The notes below the pieces were generated by a model. It saw only the letters and a program-made list of their open reading frames with translations. It did not search any database and was not told the origin of the DNA. Shown piece after piece: positions 32,466-43,927 of a stretch of DNA of 64,000 nucleotides. Position 1 is the first letter of the stretch; each line of letters opens with the position of its first letter. The stretch comes from Pseudactinotalea terrae (GTDB lineage Bacteria > Actinomycetota > Actinomycetes > Actinomycetales > Beutenbergiaceae), in assembly GCF_009733845.1 (NCBI RefSeq), contig NZ_WNXZ01000001.1, positions 930,001 to 994,000 on the forward strand. Reading direction: 5' to 3'. The position numbers and the translations under genes are program-made.

Positions 32466-33128
32466 TCAGCTGAGTGTGAGACTGGCCAGCAGTGCGTCGC
32501 ACCCCGCCAGCACCTCCGCCCGGTGGCCGGTCCACTGGCACTGGATGTTCAGCATGTCCCCCGTGCCGTAGATCCAGTAGTGCCGGACCGTGATCCCGAC
32601 CTCGGGGTAGGTGCGCTCCTCGACGAGCGCGGGGGCGCCCGCCACCTCGACCAGGTCCGGGCCGAGGGTCACCCTCGAGCCCGACCGCACGTCGTGGTCG
32701 GCCAGCCGTTCCAGCACCTCGTCCACGTCGAGCCGGCGGCACTCATCGGCCACGGGACCGCCTGCGAGGTGCAGGTAGTGCACGACCGCGAGGACCTCGA
32801 CGGCGTCCCGCTGCTCGTACAGGTGGTAGGTCGCCTCGTAGTGCTCACCCTCGGCGGTGGCGATCTGCGCGAGGCCCGCGTCCTCGGTGCGAAACCCTGC
32901 CGGGACGTCGTACCTCGGGCGCACGCTCACCGGCACACGGACGTCGACGACGTCCTTCTCGTCCGGTGGGCACTCCCGGAGGTCGGTGGGGAGCTCGGTG
33001 GGCCTCTCGGGAGGCGCGCCGCCCCCGCCGGCCTCGTCGGCGGAGGGCGACGACGACGACCCGTCGCCCCCTGCTGGGGTCGTGCCGCAACCGGTGAGCA
33101 TGACCATCGCGCTCACGGCGCACACCAC
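32466..33128 (-). CDS. Lipoprotein of a four-gene paralogous family, copy 1 (5' end possibly frameshifted)
   Basis: The most divergent copy, 220 residues from the only in-frame start (GTG at 33128). It keeps cysteines in DLRECPP, ADECRRLDV, NIQCQWTG and AGCDALLAS and the blocks HYWIYGTGDMLNI and RSGSRVTLGPDL. From this start the signal peptide is very short (VVCAVSAMVMLTGC) with no basic residues. An ATG at 33160 with a good ribosome site is one base out of frame. If the G4 run at 33156-33153 had one more G, it would give MRGKSLALRRAVVC, an ideal lipoprotein signal. This may be a sequencing error or a real frameshift. Confidence 0.75.
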   Translation of the reverse strand: MVCAVSAMVMLTGCGTTPAGGDGSSSSPSADEAGGGGAPPERPTELPTDLRECPPDEKDVVDVRVPVSVRPRYDVPAGFRTEDAGLAQIATAEGEHYEATYHLYEQRDAVEVLAVVHYLHLAGGPVADECRRLDVDEVLERLADHDVRSGSRVTLGPDLVEVAGAPALVEERTYPEVGITVRHYWIYGTGDMLNIQCQWTGHRAEVLAGCDALLASLTLS

Positions 33129-33200
33129 GGCGCGCCGGAGCGCGAGACTCTTCCCCGCATACGAGCCACCCTCGCACCCGTGCCCGGGTGCGCGCGATGG

Positions 33201-34625
33201 TTAGTTGTGCACGATCTGGTCGCCGATGGTGTGCAGCCGGATCGAGTTCGTGCTGCCGGCGACCCCCGGCGGCAGACCCGCCACGACGACCACCGAGTCC
33301 CCGACCTCGGCGAGCGAGCTGTCCTGCACGGCCTGGTCCATCTGGCCGACCATGGCGTCGGTGTGCTCGACCTGGGGGACGATGAACGACTGCACGCCCC
33401 ACGTCAGGGCCAGCTGGTTGCGAACCTCGGGAACCGGAGTGAACGCCAGCAGCGGGATGGCGGAGCGCAGCCGGGACATGCGCCGCGCGGTGTCGCCCGA
33501 CTGCGTGAAGCAGGCGACGAACTTGACCTCGAGCGACTCGGCGATCTGCTTGGCCGCGCGCGTCATGACGCCACCACGGGTGTGCGGCGGGACCGTCACA
33601 CGGGTGACGCGCTCCAGACCGTGCTCCTCGGTGTTCTCGATGATGCGCGCCATCGTGCGCACGCACTCGATCGGGTACTCGCCCACGCTGGTCTCACCGG
33701 AGAGCATGACCGCGTCGGCGCCGTCGAGCACCGCGTTGGCGCAGTCGGATGCCTCGGCCCGCGTGGGCCGCGGCGCGGAGATCATCGACTCGAGCACCTG
33801 GGTCGCGACGATCACTGGCTTCGCGTTGCGCTGCGCGATCTCGATCGCAGACTTCTGGACCAGCGGGACCTGCTCGAGCGGGAGCTCGACGCCGAGGTCA
33901 CCACGGGCGACCATGATGCCGTCGAAGGCATCGACGATCTCCTCGAGGTTGTCGACGGCCTGCGGCTTCTCGATCTTGGCGATGACCGGCGCCTTGTAGC
34001 CCTCCTCCGCCATGATCGCCGCGACGTCGTCGTAGTCGCGTGCGGAGCGCACGAACGACAGCGCGATGAAGTCGGCGCGCAGGGCGAGCGCCCAGCGCAG
34101 GTCCTCGGCATCCTTCTCGCTGAGCGCGGGGACGTTGACCGCCACGCCGGGCAGGTTCAGCCCCTTGTTGTTGGACACCGGGCCGGGGACCTCGACGCGC
34201 GTGACCACACGGGGCCCTTCGACGGCGGTCACCTTGACGGCCACGCGACCGTCGTCGATGAGGATCGAGTCGCCGGGCGAGACGTCTCCGGGGAGGCCCT
34301 TGAACGTCGTCGAGACGAGCTCCTTGGTGCCCGGGACGTCCTCGGTGGTGATCGTGAAGGTGTCACCCTCGGCGAGGTAGTGCTTGCCGTCGACGAACCG
34401 CCCGAGGCGGATCTTCGGGCCTTGGAGGTCCACCAGGATGGCGACCGCACGGCCGGAGGCCGCCGCGGCCGCCCGGACCCGTTCGATGACGACGGCGTGC
34501 TGCTCGGCCTCGCCATGGCTCCTGTTGATCCTGGCCACGTCCATGCCGGCGTCGACAAGAGCCTGGATCATCTCCGTGCTCTCGGTCGCCGGGCCCAGCG
34601 TGCAGACGATCTTGGCTCTACGCAT
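33201..34625 (-). CDS. pyk: Pyruvate kinase
   Basis: A 474-residue glycolytic enzyme converting PEP and ADP to pyruvate and ATP. Motifs are KIVCTLGPATES at the N-terminus, RINRSHG (near 33-39), DLQGPKIRLGRF (near 66-77), the catalytic signature VIAKIEKPQAVDNL (near 217-230), GIMVARGDLGVELP (near 241-254) and AVMLSGETSVGEYP (near 311-324). The length is standard. GAGGG lies 7 nt before the ATG. The four lipoprotein genes follow on the same strand after 72 bp, so read-through into them is possible. Confidence 0.98.
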   Translation of the reverse strand: MRRAKIVCTLGPATESTEMIQALVDAGMDVARINRSHGEAEQHAVVIERVRAAAAASGRAVAILVDLQGPKIRLGRFVDGKHYLAEGDTFTITTEDVPGTKELVSTTFKGLPGDVSPGDSILIDDGRVAVKVTAVEGPRVVTRVEVPGPVSNNKGLNLPGVAVNVPALSEKDAEDLRWALALRADFIALSFVRSARDYDDVAAIMAEEGYKAPVIAKIEKPQAVDNLEEIVDAFDGIMVARGDLGVELPLEQVPLVQKSAIEIAQRNAKPVIVATQVLESMISAPRPTRAEASDCANAVLDGADAVMLSGETSVGEYPIECVRTMARIIENTEEHGLERVTRVTVPPHTRGGVMTRAAKQIAESLEVKFVACFTQSGDTARRMSRLRSAIPLLAFTPVPEVRNQLALTWGVQSFIVPQVEHTDAMVGQMDQAVQDSSLAEVGDSVVVVAGLPPGVAGSTNSIRLHTIGDQIVHN

Positions 34626-34658
34626 GCATCAACCCTCGTGAGAAGTGTGGTGGTGGTG

Positions 34659-34678
34659 CGCCGTCGATTCAGACGGCG
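34659..34678 (-). terminator. Possible weak terminator at the end of gltD
   Basis: CGCCGTC and GACGGCG form a 7-bp stem around GATTCA; the hairpin overlaps the last codons and stop of gltD. No U-run follows. Confidence 0.35.
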
Positions 34679-36138
34679 ATGGACACAGTTGTCGGCTCGA
34701 TCGGGGCTGGCAGCTCCGTGTGACCGCGCAGGTAGGAGTCGACCGCGGCTGCGGCTGACCGACCTTCTGCGATCGCCCACACGATGAGGCTCTGACCGCG
34801 ACCGGCATCGCCGGCCACGAACACCCCAGGGACCCTGGTGGCGAACTGGTGGTCTCGAACGATCCGACCGCGCTGGTCGACGTCGAGACCCAGCTGAGAG
34901 ACTACGCCGTCGGTCTCCACACTGGTGAATCCCATCGCCAGCAGCACCAGCTGGGCGGGGATCACGCGCTCGGTTCCCTCGACAGGTGCCGGGCGGCCGT
35001 CCACGAACTCCACCTCGTGCACGCGCAGCTCGCTGACGCGGCCGTGCTCGTCACCGACGAACTCGGCGGTCGACGTCGCGTAGACCCGGTCGCCGCCCTC
35101 CTCGTGGGCGCTGGCGACCCGGTAGATCATCGGGTAGGTCGGCCAGGGCTGCCCCTCCGGCCGGTCCTCACCGGGGCGCGGCATGATCTCGAGCTGGGTG
35201 ACGCTGCGGGCACCCTGCCGGAGCGCGGTGCCGAGGCAGTCGGCGCCGGTGTCGCCACCGCCGATGATGACCACGTCCTTGCCCTCGGCCGTGATCTGGT
35301 CCGGGACCGACTCGCCGAGCGCCGCGCGGTTGCCCTGCGGCAGGTAGTCCATGGCCTGGTGGATCCCGTCGAGGTCGCGCCCGGGCACGGGCAGGTCGCG
35401 ACGAACGGTGGCTCCCATCGCCAGCACGACGGCGTCGTAGCGCTCGAGCAGGTCGGTCCCGGTGGTGCCCGCGTCGAAGCCGACGGCGACGCCGGGGCGG
35501 AACCGCGTCCCCTCCGCCTCCATCTGCGCGAGCCGGCGGTCCAGGACCGCCTTCTCCATCTTGAACTCGGGGATGCCGTAGCGCAGCAGTCCGCCGATCG
35601 CGTCGTCACGCTCGAACACCGCGACTGTGTGACCCACGCGTGTGAGCTGCTGCGCAGTGGCGAGGCCCGCGGGTCCGGAGCCGATGACGGCGACCGTGGA
35701 GCCGGTGAGCCGCCCGGGCACCAGCGGCTCCACCAGGCCGTCCTCGAAGGCCTTGTCGATGATCGAGAGCTCGATGTTCTTGATCGTCACGGCGGGCTGG
35801 TTGATGCCGAGCACGCAGGAGGTTTCGCACGGGGCAGGGCAGAGCCGACCGGTGAAGTCGGGGAAGTTGTTCGTGGCGTGCAGCCGCTCGATCGCCTCGT
35901 CGAAACGGCCGAGCCTGGTGAGGTCGTTCCACTCCGGGATCAGGTTCCCGAGCGGGCAGCCGTTGTGGCAGAACGGGATGCCGCAGTCCATGCAGCGCCC
36001 GGCCTGCCGGGTGAGCGCGGCCTCGTCCTCAGGGCTCTTCTCGTAGACCTCGCGCCAGTCCTGCAGCCGGATGGGTACGGGTCGGCGGGCCGGAAGCTCC
36101 CGGTCCCGGGTCTTGAGGAATCCTCGTGGGTCAGCCAT
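34669..36138 (-). CDS. gltD: Glutamate synthase (NADPH) small subunit
   Basis: A 489-residue FAD/NADPH-binding subunit that feeds electrons to GltB. The N-terminal cysteines for two 4Fe-4S clusters are visible in [18 protein letters not shown] (near residues 47-64) and [13 protein letters not shown] (near 99-111). FAD binding is at [17 protein letters not shown] (near 147) and NADPH binding at [17 protein letters not shown] (near 290); the final FAD motif is [20 protein letters not shown] chose the ATG at 36138 ([14 protein letters not shown]), which overlaps the gltB stop by 8 bp; an upstream in-frame extension lies inside gltB. Confidence 0.97.
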   Translation of the reverse strand: MADPRGFLKTRDRELPARRPVPIRLQDWREVYEKSPEDEAALTRQAGRCMDCGIPFCHNGCPLGNLIPEWNDLTRLGRFDEAIERLHATNNFPDFTGRLCPAPCETSCVLGINQPAVTIKNIELSIIDKAFEDGLVEPLVPGRLTGSTVAVIGSGPAGLATAQQLTRVGHTVAVFERDDAIGGLLRYGIPEFKMEKAVLDRRLAQMEAEGTRFRPGVAVGFDAGTTGTDLLERYDAVVLAMGATVRRDLPVPGRDLDGIHQAMDYLPQGNRAALGESVPDQITAEGKDVVIIGGGDTGADCLGTALRQGARSVTQLEIMPRPGEDRPEGQPWPTYPMIYRVASAHEEGGDRVYATSTAEFVGDEHGRVSELRVHEVEFVDGRPAPVEGTERVIPAQLVLLAMGFTSVETDGVVSQLGLDVDQRGRIVRDHQFATRVPGVFVAGDAGRGQSLIVWAIAEGRSAAAAVDSYLRGHTELPAPIEPTTVSIAV

Positions 36139-39100
36139 GGGTCGCCTCCAGGATACGGTTCCAGACCTGCGGCTCGGCGACATCCACGCCATCCGCCTCT
36201 GCCTGCTCCAGCAGTGCCCGCACGCGGGCATACGCAGGTGGTCGCAGCCGGGTGAACCGGCTGCGGATCGCCTCGGGGTCGGCAGCGAGCTCGCCGGCGA
36301 TGCGCGAGTCGGTGTGGCGGTGGTGCTCGCCGAGCAGCTGCACGAGCAGCGTGACGTCCTCCTCGTCGGGCGTCTCCAGAGCGAGCTCGCCCGCGGCGAC
36401 CGCGGGGCCGTTCACCAGCGCCGGGTCGAGGTCCAGCACGTACGCGGTCCCACCCGACATCCCGGCGCCGAAGTTGCGCCCGATCGACCCGAGCACGACC
36501 ACCGTGCCGCCGGTCATGTACTCGCAGCCGTGGTCGCCGACACCCTCGACCACGAGGGTGGCCCCGGAGTTCCGGACGCCGAAGCGCTCTCCCGCTGTCC
36601 CGCGCAGGAACACGGAGCCCGAGGTCGCACCGTAGGCGATGACGTTGCCGGCGATGACGTTCTGGCTCGGTGAGAACACGGCCGTGCGCTCGGGGCGCAC
36701 CACGATCCGCCCACCGGACAGGCCCTTGCCGACGTAGTCGTTGGCGTCGCCGTTCAGTCGCAGGGTGATACCGGTCGGGAGGAACGCCCCGAAGGACTGG
36801 CCCGCCGAACCGGTGAGCGTGATGTCGATCGTGCCGTCGGGAAGCCCCTCGGCGCCGTACCGCTTCGTCACCTCGTGGCCGAGCATCGTGCCGACAGTTC
36901 GGTTGACGTTGCGCACCCGGGCGGCGATCTCCACGGGCTCACCGCGCTCGAGGGCGGGCTCGGCCTGCTCGATCAACGTGTTGTCGAGCGCGCGCTCGAG
37001 GCCGTGGTCCTGACCGCGCACCTGGTGCGCGGACGACCCCGGTGGGAGCTCGACCTTTGTCAAGATCGGGCTCAGGTCCAGCCCCGAGGCCTTCCAGTGC
37101 TCGACGGCGGCGGTCGTGTCGAGCATCTCGACGGCGCCCACCGCCTCCTCGATCGAGCGGAACCCGAGCTGGGCGAGGTAGGAGCGCACCTCCTCGGCGA
37201 TGTACTCGAAGAACGTCACCACGAACTCCGGCTTGCCCGAGAACCGGGCCCTCAGCTCGGGGTTCTGCGTCGCCACACCCACCGGGCAGGTGTCCAGGTG
37301 GCACACGCGCATCATGATGCAGCCCGAGACCACCAGGGGTGCCGTGGCGAACCCGAACTCCTCGGCTCCCAGCAGCGCGGCGATGACCACGTCCCGGCCG
37401 GTCTTCAGCTGACCGTCGGTCTGCACCACGATGCGGTCGCGCAAGTTGTTGAGCACGAGCGTCTGCTGGGTCTCCGCCAGCCCGATCTCCCAGGGACCGC
37501 CGGCGTGCTTGAGGGAGGTCAGCGGGCTCGCCCCGGTACCGCCGTCGTGACCCGAGATCAGCACGACGTCGGAGTGGGCCTTCGAGACCCCGGCGGCGAC
37601 GGTGCCGACGCCGACCTCCGAGACCAGCTTGACGTGCACCCGAGCCTGCGGGTTCGCGTTCTTGAGGTCGTGGATGAGCTGAGCGATGTCCTCGATCGAG
37701 TAGATGTCGTGGTGGGGTGGCGGAGAGATCAGCCCGACACCGGGCGTGGCGTGCCGGGTCTTGGCGACCCACGGGTACACCTTGCCGCCGGGCAGCTGCC
37801 CACCCTCACCGGGCTTGGCTCCCTGCGCCATCTTGATCTGCAGGTCGTCGGCGTTGACGAGGTAGTCGGAGGTGACGCCGAACCGCCCCGAGGCGACCTG
37901 CTTGATCGCACTGCGGCGGCGCGGGTCGTGCAGGCGGTCGGTGTCCTCGCCGCCCTCACCGGTGTTCGACTTGCCGCCGAGCTCGTTCATCGCGATCGCG
38001 AGGGTCTCGTGCGCCTCGCCCGAGATCGACCCGTAGCTCATCGCTCCGGTGGAGAACCGCTTGACGATCTCGCTGACCGGCTCGACCTCCTCGATCGGGA
38101 CCGGCTCTCGCAGCCCCTCCTGGAAGGAGAACAGTCCTCGCAGCGTCATCAGGGCCTTGCTCTGGTCGTCGACCCGGCGGGTGTAGTCCTGGAACACGTC
38201 GAAACGCCGGTTGCGGGTGGAGTGCTGCAGCCGGAACACGGTCTCGGGATCGAACAGGTGCGGGTCGCCCTCACGCCGCCACTGGTACTCCCCACCGACC
38301 TCGAGACGGCGGTGCGCCGCCTCGATCCCGCTCTTGGGGTAGGCGCTCGCGTGGCGTGCTGCCACCTCGGCGGCGATCACGTCGAGCCCCACGCCGCCGA
38401 GCGGGCTCGGGGTGGCGGTGAAGTACTTGTCGACCAGCTCGCGGGAGAGCCCGAGCGCCTGGAACACCTGCGCGCCCCGGTAGGAGTGCACGGTCGAGAT
38501 GCCCATCTTGCTCATGACCTTGAGCACACCCTTGCCGAGCGCCTTGATGAGGTTCGTGACCGCCTGCTCGGGGGTGACCCCTGTGACGACGCCGGAGTGC
38601 ACCAGCTCCTCGACGCTCTCCATCGCGAGGTAGGGGTTGACGCACGCGGCGCCGTAGCCGATCAGCAGCGCGACGTGGTGCACCTCGCGCACGTCGCCCG
38701 CCTCGACCAGCAGCGAGATCTGGGTACGCGTCTGGCGCTTGAGCGTGTGGTGGTGCACCGCGGCCGTCAGCAGCAGCGACGGGATCGGTGCGAGCTCGTG
38801 GTCCGAGTCGCGGTCCGAGAGCACGATGAAGCTCACGCCGCGGTCCACGGCCTCGTCGACCTCCGCGAAGATCTCCTCGAGCCGCTGCTCGAGCGCCGGC
38901 GCACCGCCGGCGACCGGGTACAGGCCACGGATCGTGACGGCCGAGAAGCCCTTGCCCGCGGTCGGCGTGCGGTGGATGTGCTTGATCTTCGCCAGCTGGT
39001 CGTTGTCGATGGTCGGGAACCCGATGACGAGCTTGCGCGCGTGCGCCTCGTCGTCGATCAGCAGGTTCGGCTCGGGGCCGATCGCACCGCCGAGCGAGGT

Positions 39101-40705
39101 GACGAGCTCCTCGCGGATCGCGTCCAGCGGCGGGTTGGTCACCTGGGCGAAGAGCTGGGTGAAGTAGTCGAACAGCATGCGGGGCCGCGAGGACAGCACG
39201 GCGACCGGGGTGTCGGTGCCCATCGACCCGAGCGCCTCGGCGCCGACGGCGGCCATGGGACGCAGCAGGATGCGCAGCTCTTCCTCGGAGTAGCCGAAGG
39301 TCTGCTGACGGCGCAGCACCGAGCTGCGCGAGTGCGCCACGTGCTCACGCTCGGGCAGGTCGCTCAGCCTCACGAGGTTGTCCCCGAGCATGCGCGCGTA
39401 CGGCAGCGACGCCGCCAGCTCGGACTTGATCTCGGAGTCCTCGAGGACCCGGCCGATGCCGGTGTCGACGAGGAACATGCGCCCGGGGGCCAGGCGGCCC
39501 TTGCGCGCGATCTTCTCTGCCGGGATGTCGAGCACACCGGACTCGGACGCGAGCACGACCAGGCCGTCCTCGGTGATCCAGAACCGACCCGGGCGCAACC
39601 CGTTCCGGTCGAGGACCGCGCCGATGAAGCGGCCGTCGGTGAAGCACATCGCGGCGGGCCCGTCCCAGGGCTCCATGATCGTGGCGTTGTACTCGTAGAA
39701 CGCCCGGCGCTCGGCCGACATCGTGGCGTGGTTCTCCCACGCCTCGGGGATCATCATCAGCACCGCGTGCGGCAGCGACCGGCCACCGAGGTGCAGCAGC
39801 TCGAGGACCTCGTCGAAGCTCGCCGAGTCGCTCTCGGACTCGCTGCAGATCGGGAGCAGGTCCCGGACCTCGCCCAAGAGCTCGGACTGCAGGGTGCCCT
39901 GCCGCGCCGCCATCCAGTTGCGGTTGCCACGCACGGTGTTGATCTCGCCGTTGTGGGCGACGAGCCGGAACGGGTGCGCCAGCGGCCACGAGGGGAACGT
40001 GTTGGTCGAGAACCGCGAGTGCACGAGAGCGATCTCGGTGGCGAACCGGGGGTCGGACAGGTCGGGGAAGAAGGGCTCGAGCTGCTTGGTGGTCAGCATG
40101 CCCTTGTACACGAGCGTGCGGGAGGACAGCGACGCGAAGTACACGCCGTGCGCGTGCTCGGAGCGCTTGCGGACCCGGTAGGCGCGACGATCGAGCTCGA
40201 CGTCCCGCAGGAGTCGATCCCGGGAGGCGATCACGAGCTGCTTGAACGCCGGCATGCAGGCGCGCGCGGTCGGACCCACGAGCTCGGCGGTCACCGGCAC
40301 GTCGCGCCAGGCCAGCACGTCGAGGCCCTCCTGCGCGGCGATCTCGGCAATCCCCTCCATCGCCGCGACCTGCTCGTCGGGCGCGGTCGGCAGGAAGGCC
40401 ATCCCGATCGCGTACCGGCCCGGTGCGGGCAGGTCGGCGTCGACGACGTCGCGCAAGAACGCGTCCGGGACCTGGGTGAGGATCCCCGCGCCGTCGCCCG
40501 AGTCCTCCTCAGCGCCCACGGCACCGCGGTGGTCGAGGTTCAGCAGGGCCGTGAGGCCGGCGTCGACGATGTCGCGGCCCGGCGTCCCCCGCAGGGTGGC
40601 GACGAACGCGACCCCACAGGCGTCGTGCTCAGCGGCCGGGTCGTACAGCCCGCGCGCAGGCGGTACGGCGCTGAAGGGGAAACCCGAGTCTTGTCTCATG
40701 GTCAT
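36131..40705 (-). CDS. gltB: Glutamate synthase large subunit
   Basis: A 1524-residue enzyme that makes two glutamates from glutamine and 2-oxoglutarate. The class II amidotransferase nucleophile is Cys30 ([15 protein letters not shown]), so residues 1-29 are a propeptide. The FMN-binding synthase domain occupies roughly residues 840-1200 ([33 protein letters not shown]), and the 3Fe-4S cysteines are in [17 protein letters not shown] (near 1130). A C-terminal beta-helix with [12 protein letters not shown] and [11 protein letters not shown] ends the protein. It leads the gltBD operon. The window shows only a weak ribosome site at MTMRQD. Confidence 0.98.
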   Translation of the reverse strand: MTMRQDSGFPFSAVPPARGLYDPAAEHDACGVAFVATLRGTPGRDIVDAGLTALLNLDHRGAVGAEEDSGDGAGILTQVPDAFLRDVVDADLPAPGRYAIGMAFLPTAPDEQVAAMEGIAEIAAQEGLDVLAWRDVPVTAELVGPTARACMPAFKQLVIASRDRLLRDVELDRRAYRVRKRSEHAHGVYFASLSSRTLVYKGMLTTKQLEPFFPDLSDPRFATEIALVHSRFSTNTFPSWPLAHPFRLVAHNGEINTVRGNRNWMAARQGTLQSELLGEVRDLLPICSESESDSASFDEVLELLHLGGRSLPHAVLMMIPEAWENHATMSAERRAFYEYNATIMEPWDGPAAMCFTDGRFIGAVLDRNGLRPGRFWITEDGLVVLASESGVLDIPAEKIARKGRLAPGRMFLVDTGIGRVLEDSEIKSELAASLPYARMLGDNLVRLSDLPEREHVAHSRSSVLRRQQTFGYSEEELRILLRPMAAVGAEALGSMGTDTPVAVLSSRPRMLFDYFTQLFAQVTNPPLDAIREELVTSLGGAIGPEPNLLIDDEAHARKLVIGFPTIDNDQLAKIKHIHRTPTAGKGFSAVTIRGLYPVAGGAPALEQRLEEIFAEVDEAVDRGVSFIVLSDRDSDHELAPIPSLLLTAAVHHHTLKRQTRTQISLLVEAGDVREVHHVALLIGYGAACVNPYLAMESVEELVHSGVVTGVTPEQAVTNLIKALGKGVLKVMSKMGISTVHSYRGAQVFQALGLSRELVDKYFTATPSPLGGVGLDVIAAEVAARHASAYPKSGIEAAHRRLEVGGEYQWRREGDPHLFDPETVFRLQHSTRNRRFDVFQDYTRRVDDQSKALMTLRGLFSFQEGLREPVPIEEVEPVSEIVKRFSTGAMSYGSISGEAHETLAIAMNELGGKSNTGEGGEDTDRLHDPRRRSAIKQVASGRFGVTSDYLVNADDLQIKMAQGAKPGEGGQLPGGKVYPWVAKTRHATPGVGLISPPPHHDIYSIEDIAQLIHDLKNANPQARVHVKLVSEVGVGTVAAGVSKAHSDVVLISGHDGGTGASPLTSLKHAGGPWEIGLAETQQTLVLNNLRDRIVVQTDGQLKTGRDVVIAALLGAEEFGFATAPLVVSGCIMMRVCHLDTCPVGVATQNPELRARFSGKPEFVVTFFEYIAEEVRSYLAQLGFRSIEEAVGAVEMLDTTAAVEHWKASGLDLSPILTKVELPPGSSAHQVRGQDHGLERALDNTLIEQAEPALERGEPVEIAARVRNVNRTVGTMLGHEVTKRYGAEGLPDGTIDITLTGSAGQSFGAFLPTGITLRLNGDANDYVGKGLSGGRIVVRPERTAVFSPSQNVIAGNVIAYGATSGSVFLRGTAGERFGVRNSGATLVVEGVGDHGCEYMTGGTVVVLGSIGRNFGAGMSGGTAYVLDLDPALVNGPAVAAGELALETPDEEDVTLLVQLLGEHHRHTDSRIAGELAADPEAIRSRFTRLRPPAYARVRALLEQAEADGVDVAEPQVWNRILEATHG

Positions 40706-40818
40706 TCTTGGGTCTGTCCTCCCACCGCGACGTGAGCCGCAGCCGTTGGTGCTGGCGAGGGACGTCGTCGGCCCGAGATGTCGGTCAGGATAGCGAAAGC
40801 GGTCGTGCTGACGGCTCG

Positions 40819-41829
40819 TCAGTCCGCCCTGGGCGTCGTTGCCCTGGAGTCGCCCGACGTCTCGCCGGTGACGGGGTCGTCGGGTTCGCCCGCCGCCTCG
40901 TCGTCGCCGTCGTCGGCGTCCTCGAGCTCATCCGTCTCGGTCGCTGCCTCGTCCACGTCCTCGTCATCGGCGTCGTCGGACTCGGCGTCCTCGGGCTCGC
41001 GGCCGGGTAGCCAGACCGTCTCCTCGACGCCGCGCTTGCGCCTCCCGATGATGACGAAGACCGCCAGCGCCACCACGAGCACGATGATCGAGGTCCACAC
41101 GTTCAGGCGCAGGCCGAGCACCTCCTCGGCCTCGTCGATGCGCAGCATCTCGATCCAGAGCCGCCCTGCCGTGTAGAGGGCGACGTACAACCAGAACACC
41201 CGACCGTGTCGCAGCTGGAGCTTGCGGTCGAGGTGCACGAGGAGCGCAGCCATCGCCAGGCTCCACAGCAGCTCGTAGAGGAAGGTCGGATGGAAGAGCG
41301 TGCCCTCGGCGAAGTCGAGACCTTGAGCGCGCAGGTGCTCCTGGTCGATCTGCAGCCCCCACGGCAGCGTCGTCGGTGCCCCGAAGAGCTCCTGGTTGAA
41401 GTAGTTGCCGAGCCGACCGACGGCCTGAGCCACGAGCACCCCGGGCGCCATGGCGTCGGCGAACGGCGCGAACCGGAGCCCGGCCCGGCGCAGCGAGATC
41501 CACGCACCGAGCGCACCGGCGGGGATGGCGCCCCAGATGCCGAGCCCGCCCTCCCAGATGCGCAGCGCGAGCGCGATGTTGCCGTCGGGGCCGAAGTAGC
41601 GGTCCGGCGAGGAGAACACGTGGTAGATCCGCGCTCCGACGATGCCGAACGGCACCGCCCACATCACGGCGTCGAGCAGCGCGCCCTCGGGCCCGCCGCG
41701 GGCGCGGTACCGCCTGATGGCGATCCACGCGCCGATGACGATCCCGGCGAGGATCGCTACCGCGTAGGCGCGGACAGGGATCGGTCCGAGGTACCAGACG
41801 CCCGTCGGCGGGCTGGGGATCCCGGTCAC
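40819..41829 (-). CDS. lgt: Prolipoprotein diacylglyceryl transferase
   Basis: A 336-residue inner-membrane enzyme that attaches diacylglycerol to the lipobox cysteine, the first step of lipoprotein maturation. Seven hydrophobic segments span residues 10-265. Family motifs are [14 protein letters not shown] (near 58-71), [14 protein letters not shown] (near 92-105) and the signature [16 protein letters not shown] (near 135-150). The C-terminal 65 residues are an acidic cytoplasmic tail. The start is GTG at 41829, overlapping the trpA stop by 4 bp. The many lipoproteins in this window are presumably its substrates. Confidence 0.97.
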   Translation of the reverse strand: MTGIPSPPTGVWYLGPIPVRAYAVAILAGIVIGAWIAIRRYRARGGPEGALLDAVMWAVPFGIVGARIYHVFSSPDRYFGPDGNIALALRIWEGGLGIWGAIPAGALGAWISLRRAGLRFAPFADAMAPGVLVAQAVGRLGNYFNQELFGAPTTLPWGLQIDQEHLRAQGLDFAEGTLFHPTFLYELLWSLAMAALLVHLDRKLQLRHGRVFWLYVALYTAGRLWIEMLRIDEAEEVLGLRLNVWTSIIVLVVALAVFVIIGRRKRGVEETVWLPGREPEDAESDDADDEDVDEAATETDELEDADDGDDEAAGEPDDPVTGETSGDSRATTPRAD

Positions 41830-42644
41830 GAAGCGACCGTGCCCTGGCGTACCCCGTCGGCAAGGTCTTCCACGAGCGTGCGGAGGGCGTCGAGCCCTTC
41901 GGCACCGGCGGCGCTGCCGAGCGCACGCACGGCGGCCGACCCGACGATGACGCCGTCCGCGTACCCGGCCACCTCGGCCGCCTGCTGGGCGTCCGAGACC
42001 CCGATCCCGACGCAGACGCGCTCGGCGCCCGCCGCGCGGGTGCGCGAGACCAGCGCCTCGGCGTGAGCGCCGATGGCGGCCCGCACTCCGGTGACACCCA
42101 TCGTGGACGCAGCGTAGACGAAACCCCGCGAGGCGTGCGCCGTCAGCTCGAGGCGTTCGGATGTCGAGCTGGGTGCGACGAGGAAGACCTTGTCGAGGCC
42201 GTGGGCGTCAGCGGCGGCGATCCACTCCCCCGCCTCGTCCGGGATGAGGTCCGGCGTGATCAGACCGGCTCCGCCGGCTTCCGCGATCTCGCGGGCGAAA
42301 CGCTCGACGCCGTAGCGGAGCACCGGGTTGTAGTACGTCATCACGAGCACGGCCGCGCCGGTCGCGGCGACCTCCTCGACCGCACGCATGACGTCGGCGA
42401 TCCGGACGCCGCCGTCGAGCGCCTGCTGCGCCGCGGCTGCGACCAGCGGGCCGTCCATGCCGGGGTCGGAGTACGGCAGCCCCAGCTCGATGATGTCCGC
42501 TCCGGCGGCGACGGCTGTGCGGGCCGCCTCGATCGAGGTGTCGACATCCGGGTAGCCCACCGGGAGGTAGATCACCAGGGCACGGCGCCCCTGCGCCGAG
42601 GCGTCGTCGATCGCGGCACCCGCGGTGCGACGCGCGTGGCTCAT
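41826..42644 (-). CDS. trpA: Tryptophan synthase alpha chain
   Basis: A 272-residue TIM barrel that cleaves indole-3-glycerol phosphate to indole. Catalytic residues are the Glu in [19 protein letters not shown] (near residues 47-66) and the Asp in the same motif; [14 protein letters not shown] (near 100-113) and [13 protein letters not shown] (near 175) complete the site. The phosphate-binding GVIVGSAAV is near 233. The start is the ATG at 42644 (MSHARRTAG), overlapping the trpB stop by 4 bp; the longer open frame runs into trpB. Confidence 0.97.
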   Translation of the reverse strand: MSHARRTAGAAIDDASAQGRRALVIYLPVGYPDVDTSIEAARTAVAAGADIIELGLPYSDPGMDGPLVAAAAQQALDGGVRIADVMRAVEEVAATGAAVLVMTYYNPVLRYGVERFAREIAEAGGAGLITPDLIPDEAGEWIAAADAHGLDKVFLVAPSSTSERLELTAHASRGFVYAASTMGVTGVRAAIGAHAEALVSRTRAAGAERVCVGIGVSDAQQAAEVAGYADGVIVGSAAVRALGSAAGAEGLDALRTLVEDLADGVRQGTVAS

Positions 42645-43927
42645 CCGTCGGCCTCCTCGTCGGCGCCGCGCAGGCCGGGCCCGCCGTTGCCGGTCAGCCC
42701 GAACCAGTCGATCGCTGTCTCGACGTCCTTGTCGCCGCGCCCCGACAGGCTCACGAGGATGGTGGTCTGCGCCGGGTCCGCACCGCCGTCGACCAGCTCG
42801 CGGCCCAGCGTGAGCGCACCCGCCAGGGCGTGCGCCGACTCGATGGCCGGGATGATCCCCTCGGTGCGGGACAGCAGTGCGAACGCCTCCATCGCCTCGG
42901 CGTCGGAGATGCCGCGATAGCTCGCTCGACCGAGATCGGCGAGCCACGCGTGCTCGGGGCCGACGCCCGGGTAGTCGAGGCCGGCGCTGATCGAGTGAGA
43001 CTCGATCGTCTGGCCGTCCTCGTCCTGGAGGAGGTAGCTCTTGGCACCGTGCAAGACGCCGGGCACGCCCTTGGAGATCGTGGCGGCGTGGCGCTCGGTG
43101 TCCATGCCATCGCCTGCGGCCTCGCAGCCGATGAGCGCGACATCGGCATCGTCGAGGAAGGCGTGGAAGATGCCCATCGCGTTCGAGCCGCCGCCCACGC
43201 AGGCGACCACGGCGTCCGGAAGCGCGTCGAACCGCTCGAGCATCTGGGCGCGGGCCTCCTCGCCGATGACCTTCTGCAGGTCGCGCACCAACGCAGGGAA
43301 GGGGTGCGGGCCGGCCACCGTGCCGAACACGTAGTTGGTGGTCTCGACGTTGGTCACCCAGTCACGAAACGCCTCGTTGATCGCGTCCTTGAGCGTGCGC
43401 GAGCCGGAGGTGACGGGGACCACCTCGGCACCGAGCAGACGCATCCGCGCGACGTTGAGCGCCTGTCGGCGGGTGTCCTCCTCGCCCATGTAGACCGTGC
43501 ACTCCAGGCCGAACAGGGCCGCTGCCGTGGCGGTCGCGACACCGTGCTGGCCCGCGCCCGTCTCGGCGATCACGCGGGTCTTGCCGATCCGCTTGGTCAG
43601 CAGCGCCTGGCCGAGCACATTGTTGATCTTGTGGGAACCGGTGTGGTTGAGGTCCTCGCGCTTGAGCACGATCCGCACCCCACCGGCGCTGCGCGCGAAC
43701 CGCGGCACCTCGGTGATCGGCGACGGCCGCCCGGTGTAGTCCCGGGCCAGCGTCGAGAGCTCGAGCGCGAAGGTCGGGTCCACCCGGGCCTTGTCCCAGG
43801 CGACCGAGAGGTCGTCGAGGGCGGCGATCAGCGCCTCGGGGACGAACCGGCCGCCGTAGTCGCCGAAGTACGGACCTGTCGCCGCCCGCAGCGGAGCTGT
43901 GCCGCCGGGGCCGCTCGTCTCGGTCAC
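42641..43927 (-). CDS. trpB: Tryptophan synthase beta chain
   Basis: A 428-residue PLP enzyme that joins indole and serine. The N-terminal [14 protein letters not shown] (near residues 21-34) and the PLP lysine in [18 protein letters not shown] (Lys near 98) are clear, as are the indole tunnel region [13 protein letters not shown] (near 119-131) and the phosphate-binding [12 protein letters not shown] (near 240-251). It starts with GTG, overlapping trpC by 4 bp, and overlaps trpA by 4 bp at its end. Together with TrpA it forms the alpha2beta2 complex. Confidence 0.98.
   Translation of the reverse strand: MTETSGPGGTAPLRAATGPYFGDYGGRFVPEALIAALDDLSVAWDKARVDPTFALELSTLARDYTGRPSPITEVPRFARSAGGVRIVLKREDLNHTGSHKINNVLGQALLTKRIGKTRVIAETGAGQHGVATATAAALFGLECTVYMGEEDTRRQALNVARMRLLGAEVVPVTSGSRTLKDAINEAFRDWVTNVETTNYVFGTVAGPHPFPALVRDLQKVIGEEARAQMLERFDALPDAVVACVGGGSNAMGIFHAFLDDADVALIGCEAAGDGMDTERHAATISKGVPGVLHGAKSYLLQDEDGQTIESHSISAGLDYPGVGPEHAWLADLGRASYRGISDAEAMEAFALLSRTEGIIPAIESAHALAGALTLGRELVDGGADPAQTTILVSLSGRGDKDVETAIDWFGLTGNGGPGLRGADEEADG

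Noticed and set aside
36875-40735. Open frame of 1286 codons antisense to gltB
   Set aside because: It mirrors gltB exactly, has biased Arg/Asp/Glu-rich composition and no domain. It is a product of high GC.
40808-40822. Small hairpin at the lgt stop (CTGACG/CGTCAG)
   Set aside because: A 6-bp stem with a 3-nt loop and no U-run is too weak to call a terminator.
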